A stretch of DNA of 64,000 nucleotides, from the NCBI RefSeq assembly GCF_001269985.1, contig NZ_BBZB01000002.1, positions 744,001-808,000 of the forward strand, written 5' to 3'. This stretch comes from Pseudoalteromonas sp. '520P1 No. 423' (lineage in GTDB: Bacteria; Pseudomonadota; Gammaproteobacteria; Enterobacterales; Alteromonadaceae). Position numbers and translations under genes: made by a program. Shown piece by piece: positions 1 to 9,211 of the stretch; within the stretch, counting starts at the first letter, position 1; the number at the start of each line of letters is the position of its first letter. The notes under the pieces were generated by a model. The model saw nothing but the letters and a program-made list of their open reading frames with translations, was not told the DNA's origin and made no database searches.

Positions 1-18
1 CAGTTTCGTTACATACAG

Positions 19-36
19 ATTGACACCGGTGTCAAT
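19..36. promoter_or_regulatory. LacI-type operator palindrome upstream of zwf
   Basis: ATTGACACCGGTGTCAAT is a perfect 18-base palindrome with a central CG, the architecture typical of LacI-family operators. It lies about 65 bases upstream of the zwf start. It probably binds a sugar-responsive LacI-family regulator of central carbon or sugar catabolism. The regulator is not in the window and I cannot name it. Confidence 0.7.
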
Positions 37-101
37 TGTGTTTATTGTTAACCTATCTGCACAATAGTGCATTACTTAGCTTTGTTAATAAGAGAATAAT
101 C

Positions 102-1565
102 ATGCTTAATCCATTTGATATTGTAATTTTTGGTGGCGGGGGAGACTTATCACTTCGTAAGCTATTACCTGCAATGTATCGTGCATATCAAGAAGGTAAT
201 TTACCTGAGGGCTCTTCAATTGTACCTACGGTACGTGAATTAGCAGATGAACAAGAATTTATAGAGAAAGTTAATCAAGCCCTACAAGATCATTTATCTC
301 AAGGTGAATACAATAAAAAAGATTGGCAGAAGTTTAGTACTTTTATTAAACCTTTAGCACTAAATGTGACTGAAGTTGATGATGGCTGGAAAGCACTAAA
401 AGCCATGTTAGAAACTGATTCTGCAGATAAATCTCGCGTATTTTATTTATCTCTACCACCAGCTGTTTACGGTAGTTGCTCTGAAGTGCTATCAAAGATG
501 AATTTAATTACTCCGACGTCTCGTGTGGTTGTTGAAAAACCGATTGGTTATTGTGGTGAATCAGCAGAAGTGATCAATGCTAAAGTAGCAGAGTATTTTG
601 AAGAAGATCAAATTTTTCGAATCGATCATTATTTAGGTAAAGAAACAGTACAAAACTTAATGGCACTGCGTTTCTCAAATGTTATTTTTGAAAATCTTTG
701 GGATGCTAAAACAATAGATAATATTCAAATTAGCATTTCTGAAACTGTTGGTCTTGAAACCCGCGCTGGTTTTTATGACAAAGCAGGTGCATTACGTGAT
801 ATGGTTCAAAACCATTTATTACAGCTATTATGTTTAGTTGCGATGGAATCACCAAATAAATTATCTGCAAATAGTATTCGTACAGAAAAGCTAAAAGTTT
901 TAGAGTCACTTCGTCCATTAGTTGATGAAGCAGTAGATGAAAATGTGATCCGTGGTCAATATGTACCTGGAGAGCTTGATGGCAAAGTGGTACCGGGATA
1001 TTTAGAAGAGCTAAATGCTGCTTCACATACTGAAACTTTTGTTGCTATTAGAGCAAACATTGATAACTGGCGTTGGTCAGGTGTACCATTTTACTTACGT
1101 ACAGGTAAGAGAATGAAAAAACGCTGTGCAGAAATCATTGTAGAATATAAACCTGTTTCTCATAACGTATATCAAAACAATGTGGGTGATATTGCTCCAA
1201 ATCGTTTGGTAATACGCTTACAACCTGAAGAAAGCATTCAGTTAACGCTTATGTCAAAACGATTAGACAGTTTAGATATGCAATTAGAGCCTGTTACTTT
1301 AAATTTAGATTTGTCTAAAGATTATGCTAATGGCTTCCACTCAGATGCATATAAACGATTAATGCTAGATGCAGCTGCAAATAACCCCGCGTTATTTATC
1401 CATAGAAATGAAGTAAAACAAGCATGGGGTTGGATTGATCCTATTATTGAAAAATGGGAAAAAGAAGGTACTCCTGCTTTATACAGAGCGGGTACTTGGG
1501 GACCTGAGGCTGCAGATGAACTACTCGCTCAAAAAGGGCATAAATGGTTTAACGTAGGCGAATAA
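102..1565 (+). CDS. zwf: Glucose-6-phosphate 1-dehydrogenase
   Basis: Oxidises glucose-6-phosphate to 6-phosphogluconolactone with NADP+, the entry step of the oxidative pentose phosphate and Entner-Doudoroff pathways, in the cytosol. The Rossmann motif GGGGDLSLRKL lies near the N terminus and the family signature RIDHYLGKE starts at about residue 173, with the catalytic His in DHY. The length of 487 residues is close to the usual 490. The ATG at 102 is preceded by an AAGAGA ribosome site. An upstream TTG at 36 in the same frame would add 22 residues that do not look like this family and would overlap the operator. The gene is convergent with deoD, separated by a shared terminator. Regulation is probably through the LacI-type palindrome at 19-36. 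I am confident of this call. Confidence 0.96.
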   Translation: MLNPFDIVIFGGGGDLSLRKLLPAMYRAYQEGNLPEGSSIVPTVRELADEQEFIEKVNQALQDHLSQGEYNKKDWQKFSTFIKPLALNVTEVDDGWKALKAMLETDSADKSRVFYLSLPPAVYGSCSEVLSKMNLITPTSRVVVEKPIGYCGESAEVINAKVAEYFEEDQIFRIDHYLGKETVQNLMALRFSNVIFENLWDAKTIDNIQISISETVGLETRAGFYDKAGALRDMVQNHLLQLLCLVAMESPNKLSANSIRTEKLKVLESLRPLVDEAVDENVIRGQYVPGELDGKVVPGYLEELNAASHTETFVAIRANIDNWRWSGVPFYLRTGKRMKKRCAEIIVEYKPVSHNVYQNNVGDIAPNRLVIRLQPEESIQLTLMSKRLDSLDMQLEPVTLNLDLSKDYANGFHSDAYKRLMLDAAANNPALFIHRNEVKQAWGWIDPIIEKWEKEGTPALYRAGTWGPEAADELLAQKGHKWFNVGE

Positions 1566-1583
1566 AAATAATTTTATAGACAT

Positions 1584-1612
1584 AAAAAAGGACTGTAATT
1601 CAGTCCTTTTTT
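1584..1612. terminator. Bidirectional terminator between zwf and deoD
   Basis: A perfect stem AAAAAAGGACTG / CAGTCCTTTTTT with a TAATT loop carries an A-tract on one side and a T-tract on the other. It can therefore end both zwf (plus) and deoD (minus), whose stop codons flank it. Confidence 0.92.
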
Positions 1613-1630
1613 GTTTTTACTACTTTACTT

Positions 1631-2332
1631 TTAAAGAGATTCTAAAGCGATTTTAACCATTTCATTAAATGTATTTTGACGGTCTTCAGCAGGTAATGCT
1701 TCACCAGTAATTACATGATCGCTCACAGTGAATAATGCCATTGCATTTGCACCGTATTCTGCAGCAACACCGTATAAACCAGCCGTCTCCATATCAACAG
1801 CCATAATGCCTAATTTATCTAACTCTTCATAAAAAGTTGGATCAGCTTGGTAAAAAGTATCCGTTGTAAATACATTACCTACTTTAGCTTCGATATCTAA
1901 AGTACGCGCTGCTTGTACACCTTTCTCTAATAAATCAAAATCTGCAATAGCTGCAAAATCATAACCTCGTACACGAGTACGATTTACATTTGAATCTGTA
2001 CTTGCGCCTTGAGCAAAAATAACATCTCTAATTTTGATATCTTTGCTGATACCACCACAGGTACCAATTCTAATCAGGTTTTTTACATCATAACTTACAA
2101 TCAATTCACGAGCATAAATAGACATAGATGGTATGCCCATACCTGAAGCCATAATGCTGACAGGCTTACCTTTATAAGTACCAGTAAAACCAAACATATT
2201 ACGGACACCCGTGACTTGGCGTGCATCATCTAAAAAGTTTTCAGCAATATATTGTGCACGAAGTGGATCGCCTGGCATTAGTACTGTTTGTGCAAAATCG
2301 TTTACGTTGGCACCGATATGTGGAGTGCTCAT
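1631..2332 (-). CDS. deoD: Purine nucleoside phosphorylase, DeoD type
   Basis: Reversibly phosphorolyses purine (deoxy)nucleosides to the free base and (deoxy)ribose-1-phosphate in the cytosol. The 233-residue protein opens with [20 protein letters not shown], then [13 protein letters not shown], the phosphate/nucleoside segment [15 protein letters not shown] and the purine-phosphorylase signature [11 protein letters not shown]. All match the hexameric bacterial DeoD family at full length. An AAGGA site precedes the ATG. It lies 28 bases downstream of deoB and is surely cotranscribed. The pentose-1-phosphate it makes is the substrate of DeoB. Confidence 0.96.
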   Translation of the reverse strand: MSTPHIGANVNDFAQTVLMPGDPLRAQYIAENFLDDARQVTGVRNMFGFTGTYKGKPVSIMASGMGIPSMSIYARELIVSYDVKNLIRIGTCGGISKDIKIRDVIFAQGASTDSNVNRTRVRGYDFAAIADFDLLEKGVQAARTLDIEAKVGNVFTTDTFYQADPTFYEELDKLGIMAVDMETAGLYGVAAEYGANAMALFTVSDHVITGEALPAEDRQNTFNEMVKIALESL

Positions 2333-2360
2333 AATGTTATCCTTTATCTTTATTTTTCGA

Positions 2361-3575
2361 TTATTTTGCTTTTAATTGTTCAGCAAAACCTTCGCCATAA
2401 TTTAATTTTGAAATATCAAACCATTGCGCTATGGTTTGACCCATATCTGCAAAAGTTTCTCTTTGTCCTAAAGCAACAGGTTTCATGTCTTTGGTATATG
2501 CAATAACAGGTACATACTCACGGGTATGTTCTGTACCAGGCCAGGTTGGATCACAACCATGGTCTGCGGTAATTATTAGCAAATCACCTTGCTCTAATTC
2601 ATCTAAAATTTGCGGTAAATACTGATCAAATTGCTTAAGCGCTTTTGCATAACCAATAGCATCACGTCTGTGGCCAAATTTTTCATCAAAATCTACTAAG
2701 TTAGTAAATACAAGACTGTTATCTTTAGTCTCTTTAAATACTTGTTTGGTTTTTTCTAGTAAATTCATTAACCCTGGCGCTTTGTGTTTTTCACTAATAC
2801 CTTGATGAGCATAAATATCTGCTATTTTACCTATGCTTACAACATGAGTTCCTGCGTCAGTTAATTTATCTAAGACGGTTGGAGTAGGTGGTAATACAGA
2901 ATAATCGCGTCTGTTACCGGTACGCGCAAAGTTATCACTTTTATCACCTAAAAATGGGCGGGCAATAACACGGCCAATATTGTATTCATTAACCAATTCT
3001 CGGGTGATCTCACATAATTCAAGTAGTTTATCTAAGCCAAAATGTTCTTCATGGGCAGCTATTTGAAAAATACTATCTGCAGAGGTATAACAAATAGGTT
3101 TGCCTGTTTTTATATGTTCTTCACCTAATTGTTCAAGAATTGTTGTTCCAGATGCATGACAGTTTCCTAATATGCCAGGGATACCTGCACGTTTAACTAT
3201 TTCATCGATTAATTCTTGTGGGAAAGTAGGGACTTCTTTTGGAAAATAACCCCAATCAAATAATACTGGCACACCTGCCATTTCCCAATGTCCCGAAGGC
3301 GTATCTTTACCTGTTGAAAGCTCTTTTGCATATCCCCACGCGGCAATAGGCTCTTGGCGATCACTAATCATACATGGTTCTTTGCCAGCGGCTTCACATG
3401 CGTCAATTAAACCCATACGAGACAAGTTAGGTAAAGAAAGTTTGTCGCCAGTTTGTGTGTGATACTCAGATAAAAGGTGAGCAAGGGTGTTTGCACCCAC
3501 ATCGCCAAAATCAGCTGCATCGGGTGCTGCACCTATGCCAACACTATCAGCCATTAAAATTAACGCTTTTGCCAT
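2361..3575 (-). CDS. deoB: Phosphopentomutase
   Basis: Interconverts (deoxy)ribose-1-phosphate and -5-phosphate, linking nucleoside breakdown to central metabolism. It is an alkaline-phosphatase-superfamily, Mn-dependent cytosolic enzyme. The N-terminal metal motif is [16 protein letters not shown], followed by [11 protein letters not shown]. The C-terminal metal ligands are in [19 protein letters not shown]. The length of 404 residues matches the usual size of about 400. A GAGG site precedes the ATG. It is the first gene of deoB-deoD. A TATAAT-like -10 on the minus strand lies near 3619-3624 and an inverted-repeat operator at 3661-3672, identical to one upstream of udk. Confidence 0.96.
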   Translation of the reverse strand: MAKALILMADSVGIGAAPDAADFGDVGANTLAHLLSEYHTQTGDKLSLPNLSRMGLIDACEAAGKEPCMISDRQEPIAAWGYAKELSTGKDTPSGHWEMAGVPVLFDWGYFPKEVPTFPQELIDEIVKRAGIPGILGNCHASGTTILEQLGEEHIKTGKPICYTSADSIFQIAAHEEHFGLDKLLELCEITRELVNEYNIGRVIARPFLGDKSDNFARTGNRRDYSVLPPTPTVLDKLTDAGTHVVSIGKIADIYAHQGISEKHKAPGLMNLLEKTKQVFKETKDNSLVFTNLVDFDEKFGHRRDAIGYAKALKQFDQYLPQILDELEQGDLLIITADHGCDPTWPGTEHTREYVPVIAYTKDMKPVALGQRETFADMGQTIAQWFDISKLNYGEGFAEQLKAK

Positions 3576-3660
3576 AACTAAACCTCAAATCTATCCGTTT
3601 AATAAAAATTTCGTAATTATTATAAGTATACATTTAAGTTTATATTTAGCTTATTACAAA

Positions 3661-3672
3661 GGACATTTGTCC
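3661..3672. promoter_or_regulatory. Putative nucleoside-regulon operator upstream of deoB
   Basis: GGACATTTGTCC has arms GGACA/TGTCC around a two-base centre. The identical 12-mer occurs at 7160-7171 before udk-nupC. It sits 86-97 bases upstream of the deoB start, just after the stop codon of the PepSY gene. A shared operator for a nucleoside-responsive repressor is inferred from its sharing by two functionally linked loci. The regulator is unknown. Confidence 0.6.
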
Positions 3673-3678
3673 GTAAAA

Positions 3679-4752
3679 TTAATGCCTATTCTTGATGTCC
3701 TTTCTGTAATACCAAATATATGCACCTGTTATTACAAAAAATAACGGTAATAGTGAAATAAATAACCATAAAATCCGAACAGGCAAACCAATAAAGTCAC
3801 CGATATGAAATTTATATCTAAAATTCCAAACTTGTGTTGCTATAGAAGCAGTTTGTGCATCATAAGTTTTTAAGATTTCACCTGTATATATGTCTACCCA
3901 AACCCAGCTATAAGCATAAGTTTCTTTTCGCATTTTTATTCTTAACCCCAATGGTTCGTCTTTTTCTGTAGGAAAATATATACGATAAATATCACCTGAA
4001 CTTAATACTGTTTGTCCTTGCTGGTAGGCAAAATCTAAATTGGTGTGTTGTTTAACTATAGACTTAGGTGCTTCAGGTCGAGACTCAACTTCTCCAGGGC
4101 TGAACCAGTTCACTATTTGTTTTGTTTGGCTTTTCCAATGAAAGGTCATGCCTGAAAAAGCAATTAATATTAAAGGTAATATTGAAAAGACACCTATCAC
4201 AGTGTGAAGTTGATACATTAATACTTTAGGTTTCGCTGCTGTTTTAATTTTTAAACGTTTGAGTCGCTTTTTTGGTTTGAACCACATATATAAGCCAAAA
4301 AGCATTTCAATTATGAGGATTAAGCTTGCAATGGAAATATATAACTTAAGCGGGCGTTTATTATTGTCATCTTCATAAATTAGCCATCTATGCCAATACA
4401 TTACAAAGCCGTAAAATGTATCATCGAAATAATAGTGTAATAAAATATCGCCTGTATATTGATTTAAGCTAATAAAGCTTTTATCTGTAAGTCTTGCTTG
4501 CCATGCTAAATTTGGCTCAGGTGGCGTAGTCAGCATTGTAACTTTTGAGCCAGTATTTATTTCAATTGTACTGATTAATTCACTGAGTGGTTTTACTCTA
4601 TGTGTAGGTGTTACGGTCCAAAGATGAGGATTAATAACATACTGAATCTCTTTAGCAAAAACTAATAATGCACCAGATAGGCTTAAATTTATTAAAAACC
4701 CTCCACTTAAAAGGGCTAATAGAAGATGACATCGGCGTAACCAAATCTTCAT
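3679..4752 (-). CDS. PepSY-associated TM protein (iron-uptake associated)
   Basis: A 357-residue inner-membrane protein of the PepSY_TM / iron-regulated PiuB-like family. It starts MKIWLRRCHLLLALLSGGF with an N-terminal transmembrane helix, has periplasmic PepSY-like segments (for example ISLNQYTGDILLHYYFDD and VDIYTGEILKTYDAQT), further helices around residues 140-160 and 185-205, and a last helix ending in a WYYRKD tail. In this family the genes usually sit beside siderophore receptors and may reduce or process ferric-siderophore in the periplasm; that role is inferred. It lies downstream of the TonB receptor gene on the same strand, past a terminator hairpin. I chose the ATG at 4752 (GGAG ten bases upstream) because an earlier in-frame start at 4788 would lie inside that hairpin. 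Confidence 0.82.
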   Translation of the reverse strand: MKIWLRRCHLLLALLSGGFLINLSLSGALLVFAKEIQYVINPHLWTVTPTHRVKPLSELISTIEINTGSKVTMLTTPPEPNLAWQARLTDKSFISLNQYTGDILLHYYFDDTFYGFVMYWHRWLIYEDDNNKRPLKLYISIASLILIIEMLFGLYMWFKPKKRLKRLKIKTAAKPKVLMYQLHTVIGVFSILPLILIAFSGMTFHWKSQTKQIVNWFSPGEVESRPEAPKSIVKQHTNLDFAYQQGQTVLSSGDIYRIYFPTEKDEPLGLRIKMRKETYAYSWVWVDIYTGEILKTYDAQTASIATQVWNFRYKFHIGDFIGLPVRILWLFISLLPLFFVITGAYIWYYRKDIKNRH

Positions 4753-4774
4753 TTTTATACTACTCCAAAAATAC

Positions 4775-4799
4775 AAAAAGCAGCTCAATAGAGCTGCTT
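4775..4799 (-). terminator. Intrinsic terminator after the siderophore receptor gene
   Basis: Read on the minus strand, the perfect stem AAGCAGCTC / GAGCTGCTT with a four-base loop (4778-4799) is followed by a T-rich run. It lies between the receptor stop and the PepSY start, so it probably attenuates rather than abolishes expression of the downstream gene. Confidence 0.75.
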
Positions 4800-4818
4800 G
4801 GGCGGGATTTTTAAAATA

Positions 4819-6945
4819 TTAAAAGCTGTATTTGATTCCAGCGGTTACTGTGGTTCCTAAACTCTTAGTGTTATAACCTTTATAGCTATATCCTTGTGAA
4901 CGAGCAGAGTAATAATCTTGATTAAATAAGTTTTCTACGCCAGCAAATAAAGACCATTGTTCAATATTATAATTAGCACTTAAATTAAATACGTTATAAC
5001 TATCTATAGGACCTTGATCACCGACATAATTGCCATCTTCATTTGGGTTAAAACGTTTTCTATCGCCAACATGTAGATATGTTAAAGACAAGTCGGTATT
5101 TTGAATAGGTTGCCACTGTAGGTTCATGGTTGCTTTAGGTGCACTGATCTGCTTTGCGCCTAAATAAACGTCATCTTGGGTATTTTTACCTTCAACCCAA
5201 CTATAAGTAGCATTAAAGTTAAGTGCTTCATTTATTTTATAAACAACTAAAGCTTCATATCCCCAGATTTCCTGAGGTGCACGAACAGGTAAATATACAC
5301 CCGTAGTAGGATCAAATTTATTTGTAGTCCCTAGCTCTGATGTACTACGGTAAGCTGAAAATTCAAAACGTACATCATCAAATTCAGAGGTAAAACCTAG
5401 TTCATAGTTATCTATAATTGATGCTTCTGTACGAATGTCAGAAATATCAGTTACAGTTGCAGTACGTAATAAACGACCAATATCAGATATATCAGCACCT
5501 TGCGAATAACTAATGAACGGGCTGAAGCTATCAGAGTAGTTATACTTAAATGCTAAATTATAAGTAGTGGCATCATATTCTAAAGTATCACCTTTTACAC
5601 TTACTGGCACTGAGCATTGATCAGCAGTACGACATAACTTAAGAGTTTCAAAATCATTGACTTGTAAATCGATATTTTCTTGTCTGATCCCTGCTTTAAT
5701 AATGAAATCATCATTGATAGCCCATTTAGACTGTAAAAAACCAGCTAAATTATTCATATCCATTTCAGGTACCCAAACTCGACCATCAACCATAGGTTGC
5801 GAAGTCACATCGTTGAGGGCATCAATACCATAAATAAAAGTCGCTTCAACATTCCCCCAATCTATTTGGCTATTTAGCGTAATACGTAAACCAGTCTTTT
5901 CTGACTTTATAAGAGATTGTCCACCATCGAAACCTTCACTAGGGTTAGCTAAAACAGGAGAGTAGAAAAATACATTTTCAATTTTTTGTGTGTAAGCATC
6001 AACTGTCAGTTGCGTATTATCTAATAGCTCAGTATCGGTATATTTAAACATCACATTATGATTTCCACGTGGACCTTGTGGCTCACCAGGTAAATCAGTA
6101 CCTGCAGGTGCTTTAATTGCGTAAGTTTTTATACCCGTATTTATATTGCCAACAACGTCAATTAAATCTGTTTCTTGCTGTGATTTATAATAGTTATAAG
6201 TAATAGAAAGGTCTTTAGTATCATCAACTTGGTATCCTAGTTTCGTAAAATAGTTTTGTATTGTGCTATCAGATAAACCATATTTTAACCCTATGATGTC
6301 ACCTTCGGCATCTCGTTGTACGCCATTTTCTTCATAACTAGCACTGACAACATAGTTAAATTTATCTAACTGACCATTGATAGCTGAGCTAAATCTTGTA
6401 CCGACACTATCTTCAAGTTTTACAGCGTTAAATCGCGTAGAGAAACTGGCTTCTCCTGACAGTACTTTATCTGAGCTTGCTTTTTTAGTAATGTAATTAA
6501 TGATACCGCCTGCCGCGCCATTACCATAAACAGATGTTGCACCTTTTATTACTTCAATACGTTCTATCGCACTTGGATCTAATGTTCTGATACCTAATGC
6601 GCCATTTCTCAGTGGTGTTGACTGAGGTACACCATCAATCATGACCAAAGGTGAGCGCCCACGTAACGTTTGGCTAGAATTACTAGATGTACCAGTACTC
6701 GGAGCCATACCTGGCACTAATATAGATAATAAATTTTGTAGTTCAGATGATACTTTTAGATGCGCTTCAATTTGTTGGCGTGTAATAACTGTGATAGAAG
6801 CTGGAACTTCGTCTATATTTTCAATAATACGACTGCCTGTAACTATAATTCGCTCTAGATCTTCGGTCTGTTTTGGTGTTTGAGTATTGGCTGATAAATT
6901 TGTAGCGACAAGTAAAGCAATTAAGCTAAATGAAGTTTTGAACAT
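4819..6945 (-). CDS. TonB-dependent siderophore receptor
   Basis: A 708-residue outer-membrane ferric-siderophore receptor energised by TonB-ExbBD. The signal peptide is about residues 1-19 (MFKTSFSLIALLVATNLSA). A TonB box LERIIVTGSRI follows, then a plug domain from about 40 to 155 with the signatures VMIDGVPQ, IERIEVIKGATSVYG and GGIINYITKK. The 22-strand barrel fills the rest and ends in the canonical C-terminal aromatic (IKYSF). The context fits: a Fur box lies upstream and a PepSY protein downstream. The cognate siderophore cannot be told from sequence; the plug resembles catecholate/hydroxamate receptors. It is divergent from udk across about 340 bases. Confidence 0.9.
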   Translation of the reverse strand: MFKTSFSLIALLVATNLSANTQTPKQTEDLERIIVTGSRIIENIDEVPASITVITRQQIEAHLKVSSELQNLLSILVPGMAPSTGTSSNSSQTLRGRSPLVMIDGVPQSTPLRNGALGIRTLDPSAIERIEVIKGATSVYGNGAAGGIINYITKKASSDKVLSGEASFSTRFNAVKLEDSVGTRFSSAINGQLDKFNYVVSASYEENGVQRDAEGDIIGLKYGLSDSTIQNYFTKLGYQVDDTKDLSITYNYYKSQQETDLIDVVGNINTGIKTYAIKAPAGTDLPGEPQGPRGNHNVMFKYTDTELLDNTQLTVDAYTQKIENVFFYSPVLANPSEGFDGGQSLIKSEKTGLRITLNSQIDWGNVEATFIYGIDALNDVTSQPMVDGRVWVPEMDMNNLAGFLQSKWAINDDFIIKAGIRQENIDLQVNDFETLKLCRTADQCSVPVSVKGDTLEYDATTYNLAFKYNYSDSFSPFISYSQGADISDIGRLLRTATVTDISDIRTEASIIDNYELGFTSEFDDVRFEFSAYRSTSELGTTNKFDPTTGVYLPVRAPQEIWGYEALVVYKINEALNFNATYSWVEGKNTQDDVYLGAKQISAPKATMNLQWQPIQNTDLSLTYLHVGDRKRFNPNEDGNYVGDQGPIDSYNVFNLSANYNIEQWSLFAGVENLFNQDYYSARSQGYSYKGYNTKSLGTTVTAGIKYSF

Positions 6946-6994
6946 GTTATGAATAATCCCTAGTGATGCGTGTTATAAAAATCTAGGTAATACT

Positions 6995-7013
6995 AATGCT
7001 AACCATTATCATT
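6995..7013 (-). promoter_or_regulatory. Fur box of the siderophore receptor
   Basis: On the minus strand the 19-mer contains AATGATAATGGTTAGCATT. Its 7-1-7 core has TGATAAT exactly and the opposite arm at five of seven positions. It is centred about 60 bases upstream of the receptor ATG, where Fur-Fe2+ would block transcription. Confidence 0.75.
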
Positions 7014-7159
7014 TACAATTACTTTAAATGGAAATAATAGCATTAATTAATTTAGATCAAAAAATTACAATTTATGGTATTAGCTATTTTCAATTTCTAA
7101 TAAGAAAACACGATTTATGTTTATTAAAAGGAATTGATTTCCAGATATATTTATTGAGC

Positions 7160-7171
7160 GGACATTTGTCC
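7160..7171. promoter_or_regulatory. Putative nucleoside-regulon operator upstream of udk
   Basis: This second copy of GGACATTTGTCC is identical to the one upstream of deoB. It lies 117-128 bases before the udk GTG start. It sits between the divergent receptor and udk, but the receptor's own Fur box is 150 bases away, so I assign this site to udk-nupC. Confidence 0.6.
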
Positions 7172-7250
7172 TGTTTGCAATTGAAATGAGCGGGTAAATT
7201 GTCGTTTTTCTATCTAGCCACAGAGATCTTTTTTTTAATTTTTGTTATCG

Positions 7251-7261
7251 TAGGCTACTTT
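7251..7261 (+). promoter_or_regulatory. Possible -10 region of udk
   Basis: TAGGCTACTTT lies 27 bases upstream of the udk start. The same 11-mer occurs at 17,039-17,049, where it sits 16 bases after a perfect TTGACA, which suggests both are -10 regions of the form TANNCT. No good -35 is visible here, only a T-run, so an activator or weak promoter is possible. Confidence 0.4.
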
Positions 7262-7287
7262 TGTTATTCGATTGGATGTAATTTTTT

Positions 7288-7917
7288 GTGACTAGAACCA
7301 TTATTGCTATAGCCGGTGCATCAGCATCAGGAAAGTCTTTGTTTAGCCAAACTATCTATAATGAGTTAGTTAATGAATTAGAGCCGGGCGCCATTGCTAT
7401 TTTAGAAGAAGACGCCTATTACCGTGATCAGTCACATTTACCTTTTGATCACCGTACACAAACTAACTATGATCATCCGGATGCGTTTGAGCACGAATTA
7501 ATGTGTGAGCATTTAATGCAGTTACGAGCAGGTAATGCAGTTGAAGTGCCAACATATGATTATGCACAACATACGCGTAGTGATAAAACTAGGCGAATTA
7601 ATCCGGCTAAAGTAATTATTGTTGAAGGTATCTTATTATTATCTGACGAAAAATTACGTGAAGAATTTAATATTAAGGTGTTTATAGATACACCATTAGA
7701 CATTTGTTTAATGCGAAGAATGCAAAGGGATATTGAAGAGCGTGGCCGTAGTTTACCATCGGTTATCGAACAGTATCAGGCAACAGTTCGACCTATGTTT
7801 TATCAATTTATTGAACCATCAAAGCAAAATGCTGATCTAGTTGTAACGCGTGGTGGCAAAAATAGAGTCGCGATTGATTTAATTAAAAGTAAAATTACTC
7901 AAATATTACAACAATAA
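7288..7917 (+). CDS. udk: Uridine kinase
   Basis: Phosphorylates uridine and cytidine to UMP and CMP using ATP or GTP, for pyrimidine salvage in the cytosol. The 209-residue protein has a Walker A loop GASASGKS at residues 9-16, the substrate segment [13 protein letters not shown], the central hydrophobic strand ending [10 protein letters not shown], and the lid-like [13 protein letters not shown]. It starts with GTG: the upstream ATG runs straight into TAA, and a weak GGA site lies 11 bases before the GTG. It is the first gene of udk-nupC-oxygenase, so salvage follows uptake by the next gene. Probably controlled by the operator at 7160-7171. Confidence 0.94.
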   Translation: MTRTIIAIAGASASGKSLFSQTIYNELVNELEPGAIAILEEDAYYRDQSHLPFDHRTQTNYDHPDAFEHELMCEHLMQLRAGNAVEVPTYDYAQHTRSDKTRRINPAKVIIVEGILLLSDEKLREEFNIKVFIDTPLDICLMRRMQRDIEERGRSLPSVIEQYQATVRPMFYQFIEPSKQNADLVVTRGGKNRVAIDLIKSKITQILQQ

Positions 7918-7956
7918 TAAAAGCTAAAAAGCTAGAAAGAATTTTAGGATATTTTA

Positions 7957-9180
7957 ATGACAACAATCATGACATTGGTCGGTATGACTACCTTACTATT
8001 GGTTGCGTTTATCGCATCAACCAATAGAAGTGCAATTAATTTACGAACAGTTGGTTGTGCATTTGGTTTACAAGTTTTAATTGGTGGCTTTGTTTTATAT
8101 TTTCCAGCAGGTCAAGATGTTTTAGTCGCTGTTTCAGCTAAAGTATCAAGCATTATTAACTATGCGAATGATGGAATTAAATTTTTATTTGGAGGCTTAG
8201 TTTCCGATAATATAGGTTTTGTATTTGCATTAAATGTATTACCTATCATTGTATTTTTCTCTGCGTTAGTTGCGGTGCTTTATTACTTAGGCATTATGAA
8301 CTGGATCATAAAGATATTAGGTGGTGGCTTACAAAAATTATTGGGTACGTCAAAAACAGAGTCTTTATCAGCGACGGCTAATATTTTTGTAGGGCAGACT
8401 GAAGCGCCATTAGTTGTAAAACCTTTTATTCCAACTATGACGCAATCAGAATTGTTTGCCGTAATGGTAGGCGGCCTTGCAACAGTAGCTGGTTCTATAC
8501 TTGCCGGTTATGTCATTATTGGTATTGATCTTAAGTACTTGATAGCGGCTAGTTTTATGGCAGCACCAGGTGGTTTTTTAATGGCAAAAATGATGGTGCC
8601 AGAAACAGGAACACCGATAGAAAATCTAGAAAACATAAAAGTTGATGACGATGACAAGCCTGTAAATGTGATTGACGCAGCAGCAGGTGGTGCATCAAGT
8701 GGTATGCATTTAGCACTTAATGTAGGTGCAATGCTACTTGCGTTTGTAGCTTTAATTGCCATGTTAAACGGTCTTTTAGGCGGTGTTGGTGAATGGTTTG
8801 GTATGCCGGATATTACAATACAACAAATCTTAGGATACATATTTGCACCTGTCGCTTGGCTTTTAGGTGTGCCTTGGAGTGAAGCTGTCACTGCGGGTAG
8901 TTTTATAGGTCAAAAATTGGTTGTAAACGAATTTGTAGCCTATCTTGATTTTATAAAATTTAGAGATCAGTTAAGTGAACATACGCAAGTTGTGATTACA
9001 TTTGCATTATGTGGTTTTGCTAACTTATCTTCAATTGCAATTTTGCTAGGTGGACTTGGTGGCATGGCTCCAAGTCGTCGTAAGGATATCGCCCGCCTAG
9101 GTCTCAGAGCAGTTATGGCAGGGTCCATGGCTAATCTAATGAGTGCTGCCATTGCTGGCTTCTTCTTATCAATTAGTTAA
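7957..9180 (+). CDS. nupC: NupC-family concentrative nucleoside transporter
   Basis: A cation-coupled nucleoside importer (CNT family) of the inner membrane. The 407 residues are mostly hydrophobic, with about 8-10 membrane segments. The CNT signature [12 protein letters not shown] is present near residue 310, as is the earlier [16 protein letters not shown] segment that forms the nucleoside site. The length is close to E. coli NupC. It lies 39 bases after udk and 31 before the oxygenase gene, so it is cotranscribed and supplies Udk, DeoD and DeoB with substrate. Confidence 0.94.
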   Translation: MTTIMTLVGMTTLLLVAFIASTNRSAINLRTVGCAFGLQVLIGGFVLYFPAGQDVLVAVSAKVSSIINYANDGIKFLFGGLVSDNIGFVFALNVLPIIVFFSALVAVLYYLGIMNWIIKILGGGLQKLLGTSKTESLSATANIFVGQTEAPLVVKPFIPTMTQSELFAVMVGGLATVAGSILAGYVIIGIDLKYLIAASFMAAPGGFLMAKMMVPETGTPIENLENIKVDDDDKPVNVIDAAAGGASSGMHLALNVGAMLLAFVALIAMLNGLLGGVGEWFGMPDITIQQILGYIFAPVAWLLGVPWSEAVTAGSFIGQKLVVNEFVAYLDFIKFRDQLSEHTQVVITFALCGFANLSSIAILLGGLGGMAPSRRKDIARLGLRAVMAGSMANLMSAAIAGFFLSIS

Positions 9181-9211
9181 AATTGATACTATATATTTAA
9201 GGGCGACTTAC

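Noticed and set aside
36..101. Upstream TTG start for zwf
   Set aside because: It would overlap the operator, lacks a ribosome site, and adds residues not seen in the family. The ATG at 102 has a good site.
7060..7090. CRP site near TAGATCA upstream of udk
   Set aside because: Only one weak half-site is present and the opposite TCACA arm is missing.
8508..9152. Minus-strand frames of 127 and 61 codons within nupC
   Set aside because: They are shadows of the strongly conserved CNT coding frame.
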